From contig VZRS01004060.1 in NCBI GenBank assembly GCA_013398055.1, positions 62,001-126,000 of the forward strand: 64,000 nt of DNA, given 5' to 3'. A model generated the notes under the pieces. It worked only from the letters and a program-made list of their open reading frames with translations. It was not told the DNA's origin and searched no databases. This document shows positions 1 to 11,177 of the stretch, in pieces. How positions within the stretch are numbered: the stretch's first letter is position 1; each line of letters opens with the position of its first letter. This DNA is from Ifrita kowaldi. Taxonomy: Eukaryota > Chordata > Aves > Passeriformes > Cinclosomatidae. The translations under genes and the position numbers were made by a program.

Positions 1-294
1 TCCCCAGAGTCTTCTGCTCTTGAAATACCATTATGACTGATTTCTGACTGGAGCTAGAGTTGAGATAGAACTGAGGAACCATTTTGCAACATAAAGGAAT
101 GGTAAATAATGGCCAGGGTGATACTGGGAGAGAAAATCAGGCTCATGGGTGAGTTCTGCACAGCAGGATCTTGATGTGACCCATCCATCACTGCCTGGAT
201 CACTGGTTTAGACCAAACTCAAGACATAGCTATGGGACATAATAAGATATAAACTCATAAACTTCTGTTTAACTTCTCACACGGAGGAATAGGT
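1..294. other. unique non-coding sequence
   Basis: Plain unique sequence with frequent stops in all frames. I see no repeat, splice-bounded frame or RNA gene here. Confidence 0.5.
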
Positions 295-483
295 CTGGGA
301 TTATTCAGGTTGGAGAAGAGAAGGCTCCTGGGTGAGAGCAAATAAGACAGAAGCAGGCCCTTCTTAGAAGCTGACTGGACACGGCTCTGAGCAACCTGGT
401 AGAGCTGACCATGCTCTGTGCAAGGGAGTGGGTTACATGATGTTGAGTCATCCCTTCCAAACTCTGCAGTTCTGTGATTTTGC
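295..483 (+). repeat. CR1 LINE fragment, internally deleted
   Basis: The left part reads like the CR1 phrase for 'ATTCAG.TTGGAGAAGAGAAGGCTC'. The right part (about 385-483) matches the CR1 3' terminus: GGCTCTGAGCAACCTGGTAG, a diverged spacer, TCCCTTCCAAACTCTGCAG and a single TTCTGTGATTTT tail. Several hundred bases of the normal element are missing between the two parts, so this is an old copy with an internal deletion. Sense strand is +. Confidence 0.7.
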
Positions 484-896
484 GAACCCTCTGGGCTCAG
501 TTCAGTTGCCGAGACAAAGGGTCAGCAGCTTTCGAGATAAATAAGGTATTGATATCCTACCTAGTTTGCACTTGCTTTTCCAGGTAAGACTTAGGTTATG
601 TTTCCAGCCCCAGAGAGATTCCTTGCTTTTTACCCTAAATGAATGAAACTATGAAAAGAGCAGCTGGCCTTGCATCTGGTTTTAGTTACATCTCAGTGCC
701 TGTGCCAAGACAAGCCAACATGCTGGTGTTGAGTCCAGAAGCAACTTCATCCTGTGCCTTATGACTTCTGGACTCAAAGTCTTGCCTTGGATGTGGACTG
801 ACAATGTGTCCCATTACTGCTCTCAACCAGAGACATCTAGTTTTTGTGTGGTTTTGATACTATGCAGCTTGCTGTAGTTGGCTGCTTGAACAGAGG

Positions 897-950
897 TATG
901 GGACAAGATGATCTCCAGATGCTCCAATCTCAACAATTCTGTGATTCTGT
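897..950 (+). repeat. CR1 3'-terminal stub
   Basis: A short piece of the CR1 3' end: GATGATCTCCAGATGCTCCA followed by AACAATTCTGTGATTCTGTA. The GATCTCCAGA form resembles the CR1 group also seen at 17150-17322. Everything upstream in the element is missing. Confidence 0.6.
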
Positions 951-3900
951 ATCCTCAGACTTTCTTCCGTAAGAGTGGTTGGAAACCAAGCTCATGCTTT
1001 TATATAAGGGTAGTAGGTGGGACAATATTTTGGAATATGGTTGATAGACCAACTGTATTAGTGTTTGTAGGCCCTGGAATACTGAAACACATAGACATCT
1101 GTCCATAGAAATTTCTTTCAAGACTCTCCATCTTAAACTTCTCCAGAGTCCAAAATCAGTGCTCTGAGATGAAGGATTTTAGTTTTCAACGCCATCCTGA
1201 CTGGCAATCTTTTCAGGATAACCAAAGTCACAAGGGAGGCATCAGTTGTCTAAGCCATAGCTGCCATTACTCAAAATCGGGTATGAATCCGATATTCCCA
1301 AGGAACAGGAGGAAAATATCAGCTCAGTATGAACTGAATGCAGAGTGAGTCTGTTGGTCAAGTGTCCTGTGTTTGACTGAGCTCCATAAAGGGTGCATAA
1401 GGACTTGTATAAGGTGCCAAGTACATGGCACTAACTCCAAGATAATTTTTCCTGCTTCTGGTGATCCATGGCTCAGGAATCTCCGGAGTCTTTCTATTTA
1501 ACAGTTTTTGGTAGAATTTTCTACCATTTTCTACCTATCTCAATATCCTTTTATATTTTATTTTAACAGAGAAGAAAATTTACTTGAAGTGGTGATGATA
1601 TTCTATATTTACAGATGTATTTCAGAGATACTGTCTCCTACCTAAAAATTAAGTAATTAAATAAATATAAGCAGAACTAAGAAATAGTATTAAGATCACT
1701 TATCCTGTTTAGTGCTCCAATTATTTGCATGGTCTGCAGATGCCATTTTATACCCACTGTAGTAGTGGTAATTTCTGAAATCTGGCATGTTGTGCTCTCA
1801 AATGCCATCAGAGTGATCCTTACACATTAATGTGCTTTGATGCATCTCATACTCCTTTTTTAAAAAGTAAAACAAGTAATTCCAGAAGTACAAAGACAAA
1901 GAAAAACACTGTTTCTGTTTTTGTTCTGACTTGACTGACATTATAATTTAATTGGCTGGATTGCTTCTTTTATCTCTTTATTTACCTGTAGAAATGAGGC
2001 TGCCACAAAGCAGTTGAGCAGTGGCAAACGGGCTGTCATAGCTGACATCCAACTGTACAAACCAGGTTCAAGAAGTTTTCAGGATGAGTTTATCTCTTTT
2101 CTTCTAAACCATCCTTTAATATGAATTTTTTAAGGCACAGAATAAGCCATGAAAGAACTACCAGTGTATCAAACAAAGTAGCATTAATCCAGAGAAAGTC
2201 GCATAGCAGGTGAGATTCCTCCCCTGGTGCAGCTGTCTAATTTTGGCAATTATAGCATGGGAACTTGTATGTGTACTTGGTGTCCAGTCTCTCATTGCTG
2301 TCACTGAAAATTGTGAGCTCAAATCTGACTTGACATAGTTTTTGGTGCCCACCTGAGACATTGAAGGGCCTTTGAGACACCCATATGGGATGGATAGATA
2401 TAACTCTGAACTTACAGGAGAGCCACGCTCTTCTAGAGAGACAGCTGGATGCGGGATGAGGCTTGGGGGCATCTCAGACAGCAGTGGATACATGTGTGTG
2501 GGTGGTTAATCAAGCACTTATCAGTGTTGTCAATGGGAGTCTAGAGAGCAGTAACACTCACCTGAAGGCAGACGCGTACTCTTATGTAGGTCTGCAGTCA
2601 GGAATCTGAAATTTGGATGTGTTCATCTGCTCTAGCTGTCTAACCCATCATGGTTAGTGGAGGTCCTGTCCAGACAAGTCAACGGAGCCTGGAAAGCAAT
2701 TCAGCTCACACAAGAAATACCTATCTGCATTTGGTCAGGTTAACTGCTCTGTGGACTCCAGTGATGGTATCAACCGGATCCTCATCTTCTCTGACTCAAA
2801 TCAGGGACGGCACAAACACAGACATGCCCTTCTGAGATCCTTAAACATAGGTGTCTGGCTGTGAATCCTGCCTACAGTTCACTGGAACAAAGTGATTGTG
2901 TTTGAGCCTTTCATATGAGATTAACTTGAGAAGCCTCATAAGAAGAAATGAAGGAGACTGCTAAGACTCATCACATTCTCACATGGAGACACTAATTCTG
3001 CTTTTGAATCACATTTATCTGCCATTTCCCTCACCCCTACTCATACTGTGACAACTTATGCTGTTGAATATAAGCCTCAAGTCCCTCCCCACCCCATGCC
3101 TGAACATATCCAAATTAATTTATTTGAGCCACTAAAAAGTCTTTGGTCTTAAATTTTTTTAACAGGATCCTGTGCTTATTCTGTTAAAAAATTAATCTGC
3201 TAGGATGTCTTTAATCAGCCAAGTCACACAAAGGCAAAATAATGACACATTAACTTTAGGGAGCCTTGACTTTGAGCCGCCTTTTATAAGCATGGAAGGC
3301 AGAATAAAAAAAAAAATCAAAAGCAGTAAAAACTTATATTATTTCTGTCAGTAGCTCCTTTTCAGAAAATGTTGTGAAAACAATCTCTGTGTGGAGGAAG
3401 CAACATACTGAGCAACAAGCCTCAATCACAGGAAGTTCATTTTTTTCCTTGGCGCGTCGCCCAGTGCCATCAGAACTAATTAAAAACAGAGCCACGCTGG
3501 TAGGAAGCTCAGTGTTTGGGTTTTACAATAACGGAGTAGCAAACCAGGGGGACGTCTAATGAGAATAGTTTCCGAGTTTGTTTTCTAGCATTGGGCAACT
3601 ATGTCAATTACTGGAAGTACAGCTCAGGGCCAGCATCCATGCTGAGCCACGAAAGAGGGTTATTTGCCGTACAGATTGAGCTGCTACTTTGGTGCATGTG
3701 TTCTGCGTGTCACTCGTACACTGGTGCAGCTCCTTGGCTCATGACTAAATAGGAAGAGGCTGATGCCACCTTGCTCTTCTTGTCTGAGGCTACATCAAAT
3801 GTTACGAGACAGGGCTTTCCCCCAGATCATTAGATATGCTCCAGTTAAAAAATGAAATATGTCCCCTTCTAAGGATTCTGCTTGTAATGAAGGATCTGAC

Positions 3901-4324
3901 TTGCAAAGGGAATTATCAGCCAGGGGCTTAACCCTTTGAGAGTCGGAGGAAAAGACAGGTTGACCTGAATATTTTTGAAGCAAGCATCACAACTCAAACA
4001 ATCCCGGTGAAAATTAAAAATATGCATCTAAATCAAAATCTCACACATGCAATTTTTACACTTGCAAATAACCTGCTTATTATAATGCCTGTGGAATCAG
4101 TATATATATTAAATATTTTATACTCATATTTTAGGATTACTTTTAATTTTATGAGTAAAGAAAATAGAAGTGAGAGAGGAAAACAGGCCGTAGCCAAGGA
4201 AAAGTTTGTTGCAAAAATGAAGGAAATGCTCTCTATATCTACTGAGGACAGAATGGGACGCAATGGGCTTAAACTGTAGCAAGGAAGATTTAGGTTAGTC
4301 ATTAGGTAAACTTTCTAAGTGTAG
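951..4324. other. unique AT-rich stretch, no gene recognised
   Basis: About 3.4 kb without an identifiable repeat. The open frames are under 115 codons, overlap on both strands and carry no recognisable domain. The interval 3235-3570 is less eroded in appearance (see its own entry). No promoter, CpG island or RNA gene is visible. Confidence 0.5.
3235..3570. promoter_or_regulatory. possible conserved non-coding element
   Basis: AT-rich, non-repetitive sequence with retained CpGs (for example GGCGCGTCGC near 3453), several TAAT or ATTA cores and no open frame that looks coding. These traits are common in vertebrate conserved non-coding elements. Conservation cannot be judged from one sequence, so this is only a candidate. 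Confidence 0.2.
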
Positions 4325-4396
4325 ACTATCTCTGCCTGGGCAGGTGGTGGAATCTCCATCACTAAAAGGTTTTAAGAGTAAATTAAACAAACATAG
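4325..4396 (+). repeat. CR1 fragment, sense, interrupted
   Basis: Reads in frame as the end of the CR1 ORF2 protein (residues VESPSLKGFKSKLNKH, compare the family motif VESPSLEVFK). It breaks off where an antisense CR1 begins at about 4397. The 3' tail of this copy is missing. It is either the host of the next insertion or an adjacent truncated copy. Confidence 0.65.
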
Positions 4397-4812
4397 ACTC
4401 ACAGAAGGGTTTGGTTTGCAAGAGACCTTACAGATAATTCCAACCCCCTGCCATGGACAGGAGCACCTTCCGCTATCCCAGGTTGCTCCAAGCCCTGTCC
4501 ATCCTGGCCTCGGACACTTCCAGGGATGGGATATAGACAACCTGTTCCAGTGCCTCACCATCCTTTGAGTAAAGTACTTCTTCCTAACATCTAATCTAAA
4601 AATCTCATATTTTAGGAGACATAATAGTTTTAAACCCATTCCCCCTTGTCCTGTCGCTATCTGCCCATGTGAAAAGTCACTCTCCCTCTTTTAAAAGCCC
4701 CATTCAAGTACTGGAAGGCTGCAATGAGCTCATCCCAAAGTCTTTGCTTCTCCAGGCTGAACAACTCTCTCAGCCTGTCTCCATGGAAGTGCTCCAGCCC
4801 TTCGATAGTTCT
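4397..4812 (-). repeat. CR1 3' end, antisense
   Basis: Starts with the reverse complement of the CR1 tail (ACTCACAGAAGGGTTTGG), then CCATGGACAGGAGCACCTTC, TTGCTCCAAGCCCTGTCC and TTCCAGGGATGGGATA. It runs into CTTGTCCTGTCGCTATCTGC and CTTCTCCAGGCTGAACAAC. On the - strand it reads as the ORF2 C-terminus (motif LDVRKKYFTQRMVRHWNRL) with later frame damage. It abuts the + strand CR1 piece at 4325-4396. Confidence 0.9.
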
Positions 4813-6199
4813 CTGATTTGTGATTAACTTTCTTCTCTGTTGTAGAGGTGAGATCTCAGATCGTGTTCCCAGCCTTCTCTGAGGTATGAGAGTCTGAGGA
4901 CATGGATTGAGAGATTCTCAACATTATATAAAATCTGTCATCCTTAATCCTCCATGGTGATGGTAACAGGGATTAAGAGGCTTTTTAGCCATTTTAAACT
5001 TACTACCTACTGGTATGCCCAACCATCTAACTTTTGAATTAATTCAATCCACTTTACTCAGACAAAAAATTTTCAATTTCTTAGTAAATATAAGCTTGGT
5101 ATATTCTGAAAGTTTCCTTATCACTGCAGTTTCGTTTGTGTCCTTGTCGCTTTCCTGTGTTGCATGATTGCCATTTTCTTCATGTTGCCCCTTCTGGTGT
5201 CTTAGGCTGAGATCCAGAAATGTGGGTGAGACAGCGAATAACACTGATGTAGGCTCACTGCTGTAAGATTGCTTCACAATGTATTTACATCACTGTTATT
5301 GGTCATTGGTGGCTTTCTCTTGACTCTGTGGGTCACCCCCTGCATTGCCCTCCGAAGTCCTCCTGCACACGTCGTCTTCCATCCACAGGCAACACGTATA
5401 TCTCTTTGCTGTGGAGAATTACTATCAGGATGGTAATTGCTTTTACTGATTATACAGTCTCCATTGACTAAAGAGAGAGCCTGAGTTTAAACAAGCTGTT
5501 TGAACTAGTTTCCTAACTACACCCTCAACTTAGACAATGCGAATCCTGGTTGATGTCCTGTTGTGCTCCTAAGCATATAATAATATGAGTAAACGAGATC
5601 CTGGGACCATGAGATCAAGTTATATCCAGATGGTGGGACTCATCCTTATTTTCTATCTATGTACTATGACTCCTGCTACCTTAGATGTGACTGGTGAGGC
5701 AAAGCTGTGGGTACTGTCTGAGCATCCCAAATTCAGCAGTGACTCTGAGACAAATTGTGCCGTTTTCATGAGCCAATTTAGACTTTCAGTTCTTCTCACA
5801 GAACCTAATGCCTTCAGAAGGAAATACATGTCATGGTACAAGAGACTCATTAGTATCAGACTCATTTTGTCCTTTAATGCAGATATTCCACATTATTTTA
5901 AAGGTATTCAGTCTCATTATTTTTTCACCTTACTTCTGTTCCAACATAAGATAAGCTAAAAAATACTTCTCTGCATTTACAGAAGGTGAAAATATGTAAT
6001 TATTTATCACAAATCTGCTGACATAATGTGCCCCTAAATCTCTGTGACTTGCTGATATACCCCAGTGATTATTCTTCCACTGCCTGTTCAGCTGTTTTGC
6101 TAACTGACACTATCACCTATGCCAAGAACTTTGAGCAAAGCCACAGCTTTGGTCTCTTGCCTGTATGTTTGACTGACCTTTTATTACTTCAGTAGAGGT
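4813..6199. other. unique non-coding sequence
   Basis: Non-repetitive and AT-rich. A 124-codon frame at 5585-5959 (+) has no splice context, no recognisable domain and a shadow frame on the other strand, so I do not call it. Nothing else can be named. Confidence 0.45.
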
Positions 6200-6293
6200 C
6201 TGGGTCCCAATTCACCATGAAAGTAAATGGATACAATTGTGTTGACTTCAGTGGAATCGCACACACTTAAGCCAATGGTGAATTTGGACCCCA
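6200..6293. repeat. MITE-like hairpin element, about 94 bp
   Basis: Near-perfect terminal inverted repeats flank a short centre. The left arm is CTGGGTCCCAATTCACCAT (from 6200); the right arm is ATGGTGAATTTGGACCCCAG (to 6293), nearly the reverse complement. The centre contains TTGACTTCAGTGGAATCGCA. From memory this resembles an ancient palindromic non-autonomous DNA-transposon family shared by birds and reptiles. I cannot assign a family name. Confidence 0.5.
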
Positions 6294-7199
6294 GTAACTA
6301 CATTTCCTTTTATAAGGCTGGTGGATGAGTGCTTGGGGAACAGTTAGCTTGTCAAATAAAGGCAATAGCTTTATCTTTCTACACTGTATTTATAGTGCAC
6401 TCTTCCTACCAGACTTTGCCCTGCTGAAGCCAATTGTTCCAGGTTTTATTTCAGTCAGGTCAGGGAAAAGAAGAAAAAACTAAGGATGAAATAGGAGGCA
6501 TTGTAAGAATTATGTTACTCACTGATTGCAATATGATGGTCTTGGCATAAAACAATTTAAAAGGCAGCTGAAGCCCTCCTATGTTCCCTGGTTATGCTTG
6601 CTTTCTTCAAATCATGCTGATTAATGTTGTTAAGCTAAGTCGACTTTTATTTTTTCCTTTCTTTTCTGACTGACTGCAGGCAAAAGGGGAATTTGACTAA
6701 GCAAAAAAAAAATAGTTTTTGGATTAAATTAAAAATTAAGTATCAGGTTGAGAATCTTTAAATAAAAGCAGTCACTCATTTCTTTGAGTGGATCTATTGT
6801 AGCACATTAAACATCCTGGAGCTCAGATTCAGGCACCAGAACTTATTATGGGCCCTGGTGTGTTTTTGTTCATGGAAAATCACAACTGTTTAAGCAATTC
6901 CTGGACACAGTTCATATTCTGGGGTGGGCCTGACAGTATTCCTCACAAGCAGGTTGGATGCAGGCACCTTGATTTGAGGCTATGTGAGTCCCATGGTATG
7001 GAAATGACCAGATCATGTAGTTGGCCGGAAAGCAGCACCTGAAATGATTTAGTTCACTGGTATATATGTACACCTTGTGGCTGAGTCAGGATATTTGGGC
7101 AGGTTGGGATATTTGGGCTCAATCCTCCTGTCTGTTTATGAAAGAGAAAGATTTTAGCCTCTCAGGACAGAAGTCTAATCATGGAGCAGTTGTTTATCT
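6294..7199. other. unique non-coding sequence
   Basis: AT-rich spacer with poly-A and poly-T runs. No repeat or plausible exon was recognised. Confidence 0.45.
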
Positions 7200-7545
7200 T
7201 TGAATCATAGAATCACCAAGGTTGAAAGAGACCTCCAAGATCACCAAGTCCAACCTGTGACCGATCCCCACCTCATCACCCAGCCCAGAGCACTGAGTGC
7301 CACGTCCACTCATTCCTTGAACACCTTCAGGGATGGTGACTCTGACTCCTCCCTGGGAAGCCCATTTAATTTCCTGACCACCCTTTCTATGAAAAAATTC
7401 TTCCTGATGTCCAACCTGAACCTCCCCTGGTGCAGCTTGAGGCCATTTCCTCTTGTCCTGTCTTTGTTGCCTGGGAGAAGAGTGTGACATCCACCTGGCT
7501 ACAAACTCCTTTCAGGGAGCTGTAGAGAGTGATAATGAGAAGCTT
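7200..7545 (-). repeat. CR1 3' end, antisense
   Basis: Opens with the inverted tail TGAATCATAGAATCACCAAG and GTTGAAAGAGACCTCCAAGA. It continues through CACCTTCAGGGATGGTGACT, AAATTCTTCCTGATGTCCAA and CCTCTTGTCCTGTC to the GGAGCTGTAGAGAGTGATAA motif. The wording (GACTCCTCCCTGGG, GATGTCCAACCTGAACCTCC) places it in a different CR1 group from the copies with CCATGGGCAGGGACACC. Confidence 0.9.
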
Positions 7546-8914
7546 AAACTCAGGAAGGGTGGTAAACCTGAAAATGGGATCCAAGAAAGAAAGAAAGTTG
7601 TAGACACAATGGAACAGACAAGAGAAGCAATTGCTTGTCAGAGTTTCAGTAGTTTAGGGGAAAATAACCCATGTAAATCCCCAAAACATCAAATCCTGTC
7701 CAGGCAGGACAGACTGGTTCAGCAAAGCAGATTGGCTCTGTCATACTCCATCCCTGCTCCACAAAATGGCAAGACAGAGAAACTCTTAATCTGGCTACTT
7801 CTAAAGATATAAAACTAATTTAAATAATACTGACAAACAGCACCCCACCACTCTCCTCACATAACTAGCAAAAATCCCGATCTTCCATTTCTTTGGGAAC
7901 TGAGACTCTTGCTTTACAGCAGAAGAGGGATTTCAGGGAAACATGGCAGCAGCTAGCATTGTTTGTTTTCCACTGTAATTTTAACCAAATGTTTCTTTCA
8001 GGCAAGGTATTTCTCCAAGGACATTGCTATAACTTCAGACTATTTTCGGGAAAGTTAAAAATAGTCAAAACTGAAATGTAAAGAAGAGAGAGATGAATGC
8101 AAATACATTTGGGCTGGCTTTGCTCAGTGGAAGTCCCTCTCGCAGCTGGCCCAGAGTTTTCTTCTGCAGCACAACAACAACCTGAGTTTGCACTGTGAAT
8201 GTTTGAGCTTCTCCAGTTAAAATTAGATGAAAGAAATGCATATACTGACTCCTCTTTATATCTCTGTATTACCACGTTAACCCACAGGTAAATGCCGTGA
8301 TAGCAATCCTCTTCTGTTGCAGTGGCTCATAATCTGTTCAGTGTGGATGCAGCTCAAGCAGTGAGGTTAAAATACCAAACGAACCTATGCCAAGTTTCTA
8401 ATGATGCCTCAGTAAAACTTGGCCTTTGATTTTATAGCATGATGTTAGTCTTTGAAAATAAGAAGAATTTTGTCTTGCTAGGAATAATGAATTTACCTAG
8501 GGGTATAAAGCAAGGGAGAACGTGTCCTATTAGCTGCTTAGGACATTTGAACAGATCAATGGCTCATGTTGGCCAGGTTTAGTGTGACATTCAGCTAAGT
8601 GTAGATGCCTACAACTCAGATGTCTATCATACAGATGTCTGTGTTGGATTTGTTTAGATCCCCTACAATGGAAGCAGGGAGGAGACAACTCTGGTGTGGG
8701 ATTGTTTACATCCTTGGAAAGTGAGTAATGTAATCACACTCTTAAAACTGCTTTTTTCCCATTGAAAGGAAAGGGAATGTACAGGAAGAATTTTGGAAGT
8801 GCAATGTAGACAAAAAAAAGGTAGGTGAAATGTGTTCGAGTGTTTTTTCTGAGATTAGCAAGTTTGTAATATCCTACAGGCAAAGTCAAATCTGTCTGGC
8901 AATTTGCTTTCCTT

Positions 8915-8951
8915 ATTTTTTTGTTTGTTTGTTTGTTTGTTTGTTTTGTTT
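8915..8951 (+). repeat. (TTTG)n microsatellite
   Basis: A T run followed by about seven TTTG units. Confidence 0.9.
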
Positions 8952-11068
8952 CTTCCTGGGGACAGCTGTGAAAAACTGTAGGGAACGGGAGGATATTAAT
9001 AAGCAAGATTGGAAATGTGTTTGTGAAGGGATTGAAAATACACAGGTGAAGCAGGGAAGTCACTGAGGGTTACTGAAAGATACAACAGAACAGCCACGGG
9101 ACATCAGCATCCCATGTGCCAATTCTTTCCAGTGGGAATGAGAAATTTGTCCTGCAGCAGAAGAAAGAAAGAGTGGCTGGAGATGTCATCCAAAATCTCT
9201 TCCCATAAGAGGAAGGCAGTGAGGAGAGAGGAAAATAGAGCATGAGAGTATCAAAGATAGAGTTGGGAAAAAGTAAGAAATTAGGATACATTCATAAAAT
9301 AACAAAGACAATTGGAAAAATTACTTTTGTACGGCCAAAGCCTAGATCAGGTTCATAATTTCAGGACAATCATATGTACACTATCCATAACTTGTGATGC
9401 AGGCATCTTTTGCTCCTAAAGGATATAAAAGAAAATTTGAATGAACCTTTTATATTTTTTCTCCTCAATATTACAGCCCAAGCCCTGCACAAATATAACT
9501 TTCTACAGATTTTCCAGTATGAAAAATGAAACGTGCAGACCTCAGCTTTGCTGTTAAGATTCCAAAATTTTTCAGTCCTGCAGTATCTCTTTGTAAATAC
9601 CACCAGCACAAGACAGAGGAAAATCCATCTCATATCTGGGGTCTTCAGCTTGGAGATGTACTTTCCCTTTTATCTGTCCTTTTGTGTTTAAGGTTGTTAG
9701 GCAACTAAGAGTCTCTTTTTTCCAGCATTCAGCAGTACCTCTCTGATTCCTACAGAAGCAATTCACCCTGTGATTCTTCCAGCAGTGTGTGCACGCTTGC
9801 TTATGCCTGGAATTTTATTCATTTGCCTTGGGTATAAATACGCAGCACTGTTGCCAGCTCAGTGTACACAAGTTTACAGAAGTAATCCACATAATAATCC
9901 AAATACTTTCAGATTAATGCGACAGGCACTTTCTTACTTTTCAGCATTGGTAATCCTATCTTTTCACTTCCCAAACCATTATGATTGTTCTGCAAGATAA
10001 GGGTTAGCGGGAAAAGATATATTCTCTTTTAAGTGCTGTTCCCAAGTTAATCTTATTGCAAAGCTCTCCATAATTTATTTACTGAAGATGATTTGAAAAA
10101 TCAGATCAGGGAGGGTGAGGGCGATGCCTAACTTGTGTGCATGGAATAAATAAGCATTCTTATTTTAGTATCTTCTGGACAAAAGTTGATATGACAAAAA
10201 TAATCCCTGTGACTGGGAATATGAGGGGCCCTTTCTGGCACACCCATCTACAAAGCCAAAGATTGAATGAGGCTATGAGGGCAAGGCACTGAGATATTCT
10301 TTGATCCTAAGCACCAGGATATAAGTGTAATATTTAGGACAATGTGGGAAAGATGATTGTAATTGCTTCCCATGTTCTGTGATTAAATAAGGGCATCAGT
10401 CTCACAGGCAGACAGTTTTATACCTTTCTTTAGTTCTGGGGTGGCTGTGTAAAACAGAAAAAAGTATTTACTTCATGGTCATGAGCTATTGAGTGAATAA
10501 ACTCATTAATGGTTAATGGCAAATAACTGTTGGGCCCACATAAACAGCAGCTGGGTAGGCTGATGTGTCAAAAAGCACACTTGAAAGCATTGAGTGAAAG
10601 TTTCCACTTTCAAGGATACTCAATATTATCCTTTTCTGACTGAGATTTTTACCACTAATTTGACTGGGAATATATTTATATCTCACTCAGATATTTTTTT
10701 TAATCACATCCACATGACTAAATTTACCATCTTGTATGTCAACTCTGGACATGGCTTCATCCTGAGAAATTATTTTTAATATTAACATTACAAAAAAAAG
10801 GAATTTTTTACAATTACTCAGGAGGCATTTGATGATCCTTCAGAGCAAGGTCGGACATGTTATATACTGTCTCCCTGTTCTCAATAAGTTTCTCACATTT
10901 AAAAATGTAAATTATGCTGTTTTGAGGGATGCTCCATATTTGTCATTTTAATGACAAAAATCATAAAAAAGAAAGGCAACTGTTGAGGCTACATTCCCTA
11001 CACCTTTTTGCCATGCTAATGAGAGTGAGAAAGCAGCTAATAACCAGTCAGAAGTGTTGGACTTGCAG

Positions 11069-11177
11069 GATGAGATCCATGCAGTCACTCTCTTAACAGC
11101 CTATTGCAAAAGGATAGAAAATGATTCATCCTGGATTCTGAGTCTCCTCCAAAACAACAGTAAAAAACATAAAGAAG
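11069..11177 (+). other. weak candidate coding exon
   Basis: Open in one frame between GGACTTGCAG and GAAG|GTAATT. It starts in phase 0 and ends in phase 1, 109 nt. The 36 encoded residues (DEIHAVTLLTAYCKR near the start, QNNSKKHKE near the end) are composition-wise protein-like. The polypyrimidine tract before the acceptor is poor and no partner exon can be joined with confidence. A chance open frame is more likely. Confidence 0.12.

Noticed and set aside
5585..5959. 124-codon + strand frame
   Set aside because: No splice sites in phase, no domain and an overlapping minus-strand frame.
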